DNA from: Lethocerus indicus
Lineage: Eukaryota > Arthropoda > Insecta > Hemiptera > Belostomatidae
NCBI GenBank assembly: GCA_019843655.1
Contig: JACDQD010000005.1
Span: 33,511,817 to 33,575,816, forward strand
DNA: 64,000 bases
Direction of reading: 5' to 3'
This document shows, one piece after another, positions 26,301 to 37,200 of this stretch; the stretch's first letter is position 1; the number at the start of each line of letters is the position of its first letter. The translations under genes were made by a program, and so were the position numbers. The notes below the pieces were generated by a model, which saw only the letters and a list, made by a program, of their open reading frames with translations, had not been told where the DNA came from and did not search any database.

Positions 26301-29300
26301 TGGACGGTTGGAAGAAGCGCTGTGGAATGCTACTGAAGACGTGGCGAGAAGCCCGAACCGGTCGAGTCCACCATCGCCTCTAAAAAAACATACTCCTCCC
26401 GCCGGTTCGGTCTTTCGCCGGACCGGGATTTCTTCGGCCGCTCGCCACCTTCTGCACTCGACTCGGCGCTACTGAAGACGGCGAGCGGCCGAAACCTCCG
26501 TGGTATTCCAAAACCCTCGCAGGCCACAATTTCTTGAGGACAACACGGGGTGATGATGGGCGGAGGAAGAAGCGCGGTGGAAGACTACTGAAGACGTGGC
26601 GAGAAGCCCGAACCGGTCGAGTCCAGAATCGCACCTCTAATAAACATACTTTGGTTTGGTCTTTCCCGGACCGGTTTCTTCGGCCGCTCGCCACCTTCTG
26701 CACTCGACTCGGCGCTACTGAAGACGGCGAGCGGCCGAACCCCCATGGTATTCCAACAAACCCTCGCCCCCCTGCCACAAACAGCACAGGTACGTTGAAA
26801 ATAGACTCCTGGAGGTCTCTGCTGAGCCTGTTCTTTTGTCCAGGTGTCCACTGCGAACTGGACGTGGCCGTCTGCAACGCCAGCGACGAGGAACGCTGCC
26901 AGAACGGAGGTCTCTGCGTCGACGGACCCGGTATAACATTCACCTGCCAGTGTATTCCAGGTATTCCAGATATTTTCATATTTCGAATAATTTACAACCG
27001 TAGATTTCGTCCGTTCTTCCCGCCGCTCGCCGTCTTCAGTAGCGCTGTGTGCCACTCACTCTTTGGGGCACTTTGGAAGGTTTTTCGGGGCATCATCCCC
27101 ACTGTACATGTGAAATTGGACAGTGCAGCGGTGAGTGAGGATGCCCCCCAAAAAAACATCCCAGTGTGCTAACAGTGACCGACACAGCGCTACTGAAGAC
27201 GGCGAGCGGCCGACAAACCGGTCTAGCGAAAGACCGAACCTACAGGCGAGACAGGAGACAGAAACCCCTTGCAGACCACAAATATGACATCGATAAACGA
27301 TATACGATGATTCGTAGACGCATTACTGCCCGCGGGCCTTTCTACATATTGTAATACATTAATCGTAAATTTTTTAACAATATTGTTCTTCTAATAGTCG
27401 GGAAAATTTACAATAGAAACCCAAGAACTTGAGCTCAGAGAACAAGAGCTTGAGGTCTATTAACCGTACTGATTTGAGACCGGTTCAACGGTGGTTCGAT
27501 TCCCGGCCGTTCCTTGGATAACAACCCGGTTCGGAACAATATCCTCCCCTTTTATTGTACGCCCTACGTCTCCGTTAATATTGTTTTATTGTCCCGACAA
27601 TCCTGTCCCAGTGGCATAAATTACAGAAATACCGTAGGTTTTCAGTAACGGGGCGCGAATTCATCGTTCGGACACCCTTTTCGCGGCGTTCGAGAGGGAT
27701 GATTTCTACGGGACGAAATCTACGGTACAATTAATCGTTCGCACTGATATTCCGTTCGTCGATATCGGATCTACGTAAGGGAGTTTAACATGACCGTTTT
27801 GTGCCCTCCGAGTGGTCGGAATAAAGCGTAGATTTCGTGCGTTTTTTCTCTCCAGTCTGTTTGGTCTTTGGCGGCGTTCGAGGGCGTCTCGGAACGGCGT
27901 AGATTTCGTCGAAATCTACGGTACATTTTCGTCGTTCGCACGGATATTCCGTTCATCGATATCGGATCTACGTAATGAAGTTTAACATGACCGTTTTGTG
28001 CCCTCCGAGTGGTCGGAATAAAGCGTAGATTTCGTGCGTTTTTTCTCTCCAGTCTGTTTGGTCTTTGGCGGCGTTCGAGGGCGTCTCGGAACGGCGTAGA
28101 TTTCGTCGAAATCTACGGTACATTTTCGTCGTTCGCACGGATATTCCGTTCATCGATATCGGATCTACGTAATGAAGTTTAACATGACCGTTTTGTGCCC
28201 TCCGAGTGGTCGGAATAAAGCGTAGATTTCGTGCGTTTTTTCTCTCCTGTCTGTTTGGTCTTTGGCGGCGTTCGAGGGCGTCTCGGAACGGCGTAGATTT
28301 CGTCGAAATCTACGGTACATTTTCGTCGTTCGCACGGATATTCCGTTCATCGATATCGGATCTACGTAATGGAGTTTAACATGACCGTTTTGTGCCCTGC
28401 GAGTGGTCGGAATAAAGCGTAGATTTCGTGCGTTTTTTCTCTCCAGTCTGTTTGGTCTTTGGCGGCGTTCGAGGGCGTCTCGGAACGGCGTAGATTTCGT
28501 CGAAATCTACGGTACATTTTCGTCGTTCGCACGGATATTCCGTTCATCGATATCGGATCTACGTAATGAAGTTTAACATGACCGTTTTGTGCCCTGCGAG
28601 TGGTCGGAATAAAGCGTAGATTTCGTGCGTTTTTCTCTCCTGTCTGTTTGGTCTTTGGCGGCGTTCGAGGGCGTCTCGGAACGGTGTAGATTTCGTCGAA
28701 ATCTACGGTACAATTCTATTGATCAAAATTGATTCAATTTCTATTGATTTCGACAGGATGGAGCGGTAAACTGTGCCAGACGCCCGTCGACGAATGCGCC
28801 TCTTCGCCGTGCAGAAACGGTGCAGTCTGCGTCGACATGCAGGCCGCCTACGCCTGCGCCTGCCCTTTCGGTAAGACCAATAATACGGGTAGGACAAAAG
28901 TGCAATAGCGCAACGGTGCAATAAAAAGAATGAAAGAGAAGCCCGCACAAGGAAGCTCAGAAAACCCAGATTTGACCCCTATAATAACCAATAAAAGGAT
29001 CATCCCCTTCCGACAATCTGACTCACACTTAAAAGAACTGATTAACAAAATCCGAAGACAAACACAACCCCCCCAATAACAATAACAGAACACGTATATA
29101 TAAACGACTGACATACTGACTAAGACTAAAGTACATGTGAAAGTGACAGTGGGGGCAGTGAGGATGCCCAAAAAAACATCCAAAGTGCCCCAACAGTGAC
29201 TGTGACACAGCGCTACTGAAGATGGCGAGCGGCCGACAAACCCCGGTCCAGCAAAAGACCAAACCTCAGCGAGACTGGAGACAGAAGTATGACGAAATCC

Positions 29301-32300
29301 AAAGTATATTCCAACCCTCGCAGACCACAAAACGGGTATATTATTAAAAAAAATGATGTTTGAAATTCCTGAAATGTAGAGTAATAAAACACTTTATAAG
29401 ATCGGCACATATCAACCGGCGCTGGCTGTAATGACTGTATATTTCTACACGCTAGGAATGATTCAGTTCAGTTCGGAATGCGAGGAGAGGCTTTGTTGCA
29501 CAATAGTAGAGTAACGGAAACAATTTGCGGCTCGTCGCTTAGTCGCCGACTGAATAAAAAAGGACACGAAAACGAGATATCTCGTGACCCGTCCGCCAAA
29601 CACGGATTGCTCTCAGTAAAATCATGGAATTCCCGGTAAAACGATTGTTCTGTCGGTGACCGTTTATTTTTCTTCTTCCGTTCAGGTTTCACGGGTAAAA
29701 ACTGCGAAGTGAAAGTGGAACTGTGCCCGTTCAACACGTGCGAAAACAACGCTCTCTGCATAATCGAAGACGCCGAGAGGGTCTGCTACTGCGTGCCCGA
29801 TTATCACGGCGACAGGTGTCAATATCGCTACGACGAGTGCCAAAAGGGACCCGGGTAAATTCCGTTTAATATTCTCCTAGAACGGTTAATATTCCTATAT
29901 TATAATTTTACGTTCTTCTACGTCTCCTATCGTATCATATTTTTAAGTACGTCCAACGGATCTACGCACGGATAAGCCGTAGACGGTTTTCGAATGGCCA
30001 TTATTTGGTCATCGACCTCCACCGGACGTCCTCCGGAGCGCTCCTCGTCTTTTAATGAAAAATCCCGGGGTTTCGGCCCTTATTTGGTCATCGACCTCCA
30101 CCGGACGTCCTCCGGAGCGCTCCTCGTCTTTAATGAAAAATCCCCGGGGTTTCGCCCCTTATTTGGTCACCGGACGTCCTCCGGAGCGCTCCTCGTCTTT
30201 TAATGAAAAATCCCGGGTTTCATTTGGTCATCGGGACGTCCTCCGGAGCGCTCCTCGTCTTTTAATGAAAAATCCCCGGGGTTTCGGCCTTTATTTGGTC
30301 ACCGGACGTCCTCCGGAGCGCTCCTCGTCTTTTAATGAAAAATCCCCGGGGTTTCGGCCTTTATTTGGTCACCGGACGTCCTCCGGAGCGCTCCTCGTCT
30401 TTTAATGAAAAATCCCCGGGGTTTCGGCCTTGATTTGGTCATCGACATCCACCGGACGTCCTCCGGAGCGCTCCTCGTCTTTTAATGAAAAATCCCCGGG
30501 GTTTCGGCCTTTATTTGGTCATCGACCTCCACCGGACGTCCTCCGGAGCGCTCCTCGTCTTTTAATGAAAAATCCCCGGGGTTTCGGCCTTTATTTGGTC
30601 ACCGGACGTCCTCCGGAGCGCTCCTCGTCTTTTAATGAAAAATCCCTGGGGTTTCGCCCCTTATTTGGTCACCGACCTCCACCGGACGTCCTCCGGAGCG
30701 CTCCTCGTCTTTTAATGAAAAATCCCCGGGGTTTCGGCCTTTATTTGGTCACCGACCTCCACCGGACGTCCTCCGGAGCGCTCCTCGTCTTTTAATGAAA
30801 AATCCCCGGGGTTTCGGCCTTTATTTGGTCACCGGACGTCCTCCGGAGCGCTCCTCGTCTTTTAATGAAAAATCCCCGGGGTTTCGGCCTTATTTGGTCA
30901 CCGGACGTCCTCCGGAGCGCTCCTCGTCCTTTAATGAAAAATCCCCGGGGTTTCGCCCCTTATTTGGTCACCGGACGTCCTCCGGAGCGCTCCTCGTCTT
31001 TTAATGAAAAATCCCCGGGGTTTCGGCCTTTATTTGGTCACCGACCTCCACCGGACGTCCTCCGGAGAGCTCCTCGTCTTTTAATGAAAAAGCAGTTTCC
31101 TCTCTACATAGGCACGTAAAAGGATGTAAAACCATGTATTTTGGACCGAATATTATAATGTGTTATTAATCTTGACACCAGTCTAGGGGATTAAAGTTTC
31201 AATCTTCCTCCTTACCGACTCTGTAAACTGTTTTTCCGGTTGTACAGGTGCCTGAACGGAGGGCGTTGTATAGACGGTGTGGACAGCTATTCGTGTTCCT
31301 GTCCGCCGGGACTGACTGGAAGGTACTGCGAGTGCCTGTTGGACGACGGTGGGAGGCTCGACTGTCACTATATACGGCCGACGCCGTCCTACACTCCGGA
31401 GGCGAGTACGACGCCGACGACGACCGAAGAGGCGACCACCTCAGCGCTCTCGGAGACCACGTCGGCGACCGACTCTACGACTGAGTCGACGACGTGGTGG
31501 GAGCCGACCACCGCTACGACTTCGGAGCGGACGACCGAATTTTCGACCGAGACCTCATCCATCGCCGGGCCGACTACGGAGGAGGAGCAGGAGGAGGTGG
31601 TGGTGGTGGTGGAGGAGGCGGCGACGACGACGGAGACTTACGGAACGACTGAATCCACGGGTACCCCTTCTTACGGCACGACTCCGGGTACGACATGGGA
31701 CGCCTCGACTACGACCGTATCTGACGACAGTTCCAGTCGGCGCGGTACGACGTCCGGTTGGGCGACGACAACGCCGACCGAAGTGACGACTGAATGGGTG
31801 GCGGAGAGCCGTACCTCCTCCCACCCACCGGAGGAGGTGGACGACGAAACCGGGTACAGCGTCCCGACTGAGCTCACCGGCCTCTTCACCACCCAGAGGA
31901 CGCTGGTCGCTGAGTCGTCGACGGCCCAGGTCTCCACGACGCCGTTCCCCGACTGCGACCAACGGCCGTGCAACAACGGCGGTACCTGCCACTACACCGC
32001 CGCAGGACCTAAGGTAATTTTCATTCTCACTTTCAGTTTCTTCTTTACTCTCTCTCGAGTTTTAAACTGGTCCCCATTTCTAACAATACACACTTTTCCC
32101 AGAACGGTTTCGGCCGCTCACCGTCTTCAGTAGCAATGTTGTTCACGCCTACTGAAGACGTCGAACCGGTCGAGCGAAAGACAATATTACAATAATACAC
32201 TTCATTTCTTATGTCTCGCTTTAAAATATTCCCATCATAAATTATAGTCACATAGTGTGACTTTAAAATGCTTAACATTACTTATATTCAATCTTCGCGT

Positions 32301-34180
32301 ATAAAATGCTTTCGGGGCGGCTTTAGGGACAATTAAATGAAAAAAAAAAACGAGTTTCATCTTGTGATATACAAATAGCAGTTTAACCGAGAATAGAGAA
32401 TTAAATAATATTACGAATATAGGGAGAAAAATTTCATTCGCATATATAGGTTTATAATTGCTGATTTTTTCGTTCCACCAATTTTTAATGGATTTAAAAT
32501 AAAAATTAACAGTTGGCCATATTTATTGTTCGAAATCGGAGTGACAATTTATTTGAATATTGTACCGTACAAATTGTTCAAATTGTACCGAATTTTTCAA
32601 AAATCCTTAATTATTGTATACGTCGATACGTATTTATTATTATATAGAAATATCGAACATTCATATATTTTTTCATAACTCAGTAATCCGTCCGATATTA
32701 TTTTTACCGGCGCTTTGACAATTCAAATTTAGCTTTTTAGGATTAAAAAAAAAAAAAAACTTACGTTGGATCGCTCTTGGCAAAGTTTTTTCGCTGAAGT
32801 AAATAAATCCGTTAATTTCTTTAACGGATCGAAATATATTTGTATCATTTTTTGTGCGCTATATACGAAAGTTGTTCGAAACTATTCTACGCATCCGGCA
32901 AGTTACCGTAATTTTACTCCTTTTATAAAAGGAGACTGAGTTAAGTTTTATTTCGGTAAATAATAGTTTTATTTAATAAAAAAAAAAATCTCATCCGGCA
33001 GATAGGTGACAACCTGTGTGATTTTAATTAAGTGAACGCTGAAATATGCCGAGTACAAATAGTTTAGATGTAAATTTTGTTAATATATATCGGGTCGACA
33101 ATTAAATAATTGGGGAATTCACCGAACAACACAAGTACATCTTCGGCCACGGATAAGCACTGATAAGATACATTCGGTTTATCTGCAAATCCGAATCGAT
33201 AACGGCATTTATTCGGTCGTCGTCGATTAAATTTCAATACAGAATGTTTCACTGAAAGGACCGAATAAAGACAAGGATCCTAAAGGATTCTGTAATTACT
33301 TAGTCGTCGACCCAATAGAATACATTACCGATTACTTAATTTAGGTATAGGAAAACATATTTGTGATAGAAAATTGTCTGTGTTATACATATATATTATT
33401 TTTTCTTATAGTATATATATTTATTTTTTTTTTTATAATTCTGTTGTGAAAATATTTAAACGGTCATTATTGTCCGGCTCTCGACTCCTGTGATTGCGGG
33501 AATTATCGATACGTTTATTACAGTTTATATTCAGGTTTGTGTTGTGGGCAATTTAGAAAAAATAAATATTTCTAAATTCGTCAATCTGTCGTTATCATTT
33601 GGGCCCCGATTGTATGAAAATTTTCACCGACCGTTTTAAAGTTGGTATCGCTCTTGAGGTTGACCACGGCTGTTTTCGGGAGTTTTTTGTTTTTTTTTCT
33701 CGCGTCCAGAAACTACCCTCAGGAAGGGTTTTCTGCCCTTCGGCGAAGAAAATTAAAAAAAAAAAAAACCCTGAGAGGAAATTCATGGTTTTGTTCATAG
33801 AGCTGCATCTGTTGTTTTCAATTGTATGTATTGCCCCATTTGAAATCGCGACAACACATTTATTGAACATAAAATGAATAATTATATTCGATAGAGACGA
33901 TTTTATTAATTTTAAATAAACTAAGCGTTCGAATAATCTGATAAATAGAATCGTCTAATGTCGGCCGAATTCGGCTTAGTTTCGCCGCCGCCCGTTTAGA
34001 AATTTTCTTTCGGAGACAATTCCCAGACCAAAAAAGAGGATAAATTGGAAAAATCGCTCGTGTAATAAACATTTCAGAATACTCTCTGTAGAGGTTTTTG
34101 AAGATGTGTGTAACTGCGTAAAAATACGAATAACGCCGTCCCCATCTGGGAACGAAAACCGCAATGACTTAGTTGCCAAC

Positions 34181-34238
<58 letters not shown>

Positions 34239-37200
34239 CCACGGTCCGGGTGGGTCTTCCGGCTTCCTGGCAAGCCCTCCGGCCTCCCGGTGGGTCCTCC
34301 GGCTTTCCGATGAGTCCTCCTACTCTTTGGCTGGTCCTCCGGCCTCCTGATGGATCCTCCTTCTTGCTGGCTGGTCTTCCGGCCTCCGGGTGGATCCTCC
34401 GGCTTCCTAGCTGGTCCTCCTTCTTCCTAGCTGATCCTCCGGCCTCCCGGTGGATCCTCCGGCTTCCTAGCTGGTCCTCCTTCTTCCTGGCTGGTCTTCC
34501 GGCCTCCCAGTGGATCCTCCGGCTTCCTAGCTGGTCCTCCTTCTTCCTGGCTGATCCTACGGCCTCCCGGTGGATCCACCGGCTTCCTGGCTGGTCTGCC
34601 GGCCTCTGGGTGGATCCTCCGGCTGCCAGTTGAGTCCTCCTGCTCACTGGCTGCCTCCTTCTCTTCCTGGGATCCTACGGCCTCCCGGTGGATCCACCGG
34701 CTTCCTGGCTGGTCTTCCGGCCTCTGGGTGGATCCTCCGGCTGCCAGTTGAGTCCTCCTGCTCACTGGCTGCTCCTTCCTCTTCCTGGTCGGTCCTCCGG
34801 CCTCCCGGTGGACTCTCCTTCTTCCTGGCTGGCCCTCCTCTTCCAGCGGGTCCCCTTCCTCAGGCCCGTCTCCTCTGCCCCTCGGGCCCCTTATATACCC
34901 CCGGGGACAGCCCCTTACCTCCTCATTATCCCCGAAGATGGCGGGCGGCCGAAACCGATTGTATTTCCGTGTGTTGTAGTGCGAGTGCAAGTTCGGGTGG
35001 ACGGGCGACAGGTGCCAGGACGAGGCGGGTATCAGGGTGGCCGCCTTCACCGGCGACAGCCTTCTGGTCCACCGGGTGTCCAACGCCAGCGGCGGCCTCT
35101 CCGTCTCCGTCACCGTCAGGTCGCTGGCCAGCCGCGGCCTCCTCCTCTACGCCACGACCGCCCGCTCAGTCTACATGGCCGTCTACATACAGGACGGCCA
35201 CCTCCGCTTCCAGTTCTCCTGCGGCATCAAGTCAATGCTGCTCAGCCAGCTCTACGAACCGGTCAATACGGGCAATTCCCTCGCCATCATGGCCATGTAA
35301 GAGACCAACAGCACACACTAAACTATCCCTTCATCAATTATCGGGTCGAGAAACTGAGTAGGGGGGATTTTTCATTAAAAGACGAGGAGCACTTTTGTAG
35401 GCCTTTAAGAGCCCTAAGAGCAGACGAAATGACGGATAAAATAGATGAACTGGAGGCAGAGGAAACGTTTTCACTCCATAACTCCAGTTCTAAGACAGAT
35501 AGAAAGACCGTTCTTTTTGCATTCTGTAGGCCTTTAAGAGCCCTAAGAGCAGACGAAATGACGGATAAAATAGATGAACTGGAGGCAGAGGAAACGTTTT
35601 CACTCCATAACTCCAGTTCTAAGACAGATAGAAAGACCGTTCTTTTTGCATTTTGTAGGCCTTTAAGAGCCCTAACTAGACATGAAATGACGGATAAAAT
35701 AGATGAACTGGAGGCTGAGGAAACGTTTTCACTCCATAACTCCAGTTCTAAGACAGATAGAAAGACCGTTCTTTTTGCATTTTGTAGGCCTTTAAGAGCC
35801 CTAAGAGCAGACGAAATGACGGATAAAATAGATGAACTGGAGGCAGAGGAAACGTTTTCACTCCATAACTCCAGTTCTAAGACAGATAGAAAGACCGTTC
35901 TTTTTGTAGTAGGCCTTTAAGAGCCCTAAGAGCAGACGAAATTGCATTTTGTACATACAGATCTCAATGTCCAGGTTCATCCCAGACCCGAGTCCAGTCG
36001 TCCTAATCCCAGTGGGTGCGGACCCTCCACCACTTGTATATCCAATGTCGAGGGGGAAACTGGAAGTCCATCCTGTTGCTGTTTCCTGTACGCATATTGT
36101 ATTGTGTTGTGTTGGCAGGATCGAATTCGTGCCGAGGAGTGGCGCGGTCCGCCAGTGTTCGGGCCTGTTGAGGGTGAACAACAGCCTGGCGATGAGCGGC
36201 GAACAGCCGGCGGCGCCGACGCCGACGACCCACCTCCAGGAGTACGGCCTCCTCTACCTGGGCGGCCTGCCCAAACACCTGCTGCACCAGACGGACGTGC
36301 CGGTCAACGGCGGCATCACCGCCTGCATGTACGACCTGGAGGTAGGCGCCGGCCCCAAACTAATATACGCAACATCGATTGCTCTCCAACAATGCAGGGG
36401 CTTACCTCTGTCAATTTCAGTTTGTATTGTCGCTTGGTCTGAACGTTCAGACAACAGAAGGAGAATGTAATGAATACACTAGATTCAGCACTTCAGCTGA
36501 AACCGCATTTCAGTGCTGATTTTGCCCCGAAAAGGTTCATTTTTGGGCATAAAAACCGCATTTTTGAGCCGATTTTTGGCCTGAAAACACCTTTTCTGGT
36601 GTGATTTTCGGTCTAAAAAACACTTTTTTGGGCGATTTTGGGTCTATAAACAGTCTGTCTGAACGTTCAGACAACAGAAGGAGAATGTAATGAATACACT
36701 AGATTCCGTTTTCGACCCGAAAACCGCATTTCAGTGCCGATTTTGCCCCTAAAAGGCACATTTTTTAGCCTAAAAACAACATTCTTGGGCCCAATTTTGG
36801 CCCTAAAGAGAGCTTTTTAGGGTCTAAAAACGGTATTTGGGGGCCGATTTTTCCACGGAAAATCGCATTTATGGGCCAATTTTGCGCATAAAAACAGCCT
36901 TTTTTGGCCTAAAAACCGCATTTTTGGTCTATTTTGAGCCTGAAAACCTTATTTTTGACCGATTTTGCGCCTAAAAACTGCATTTTTTGGCCGATTTCGG
37001 GCCTAAAAACCGCATTTCAGTGCTGATTTTGCCCCGAAAAGGTTCATTTTTGGGCATAAAAACCGCATTTTTGAGCCGATTTTTGGCCTGAAAACACCTT
37101 TTCTGGTGTGATTTTCGGTCTAAAAACCACTTTTTTGGGCGATTTTGGGTCTATAAACAGCATTTTGATCTGATTTTGGGCCTAAAAACCGCATTTTTGG

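Larger units (their letters stand above)
32014..34979. other. eys intron 7
   Basis: No exon supported. AT-rich; holds CCTG-family arms near 32110-32190, a mariner MITE (33089-33316), an inverted pair TTTTCTCGCGTCCAGAAACT / CGGCGAAGAAAATT near 33700, a second mariner-family end at 34150-34185, a (TA)n tract and the 60-bp minisatellite. Confidence 0.6.

Noticed and set aside
27771..28547. Four copies of a 61-residue minus-strand protein
   Set aside because: Each is a reading of the 197-bp tandem unit; no promoter, splice or homology evidence.
30055..31119. Repeated [11 protein letters not shown] protein in all frames
   Set aside because: Minisatellite derived from a MITE interior, inside an eys intron.
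31349..31992. Arg-rich and antisense frames over eys exon 7
   Set aside because: Shadow frames of the Thr-rich coding exon (GC-rich, few stops).
34427..35113. 228-codon minus-strand open frame overlapping eys exon 8
   Set aside because: Its regularity comes from the 60-bp minisatellite; the part over exon 8 is the antisense of a well-supported exon.
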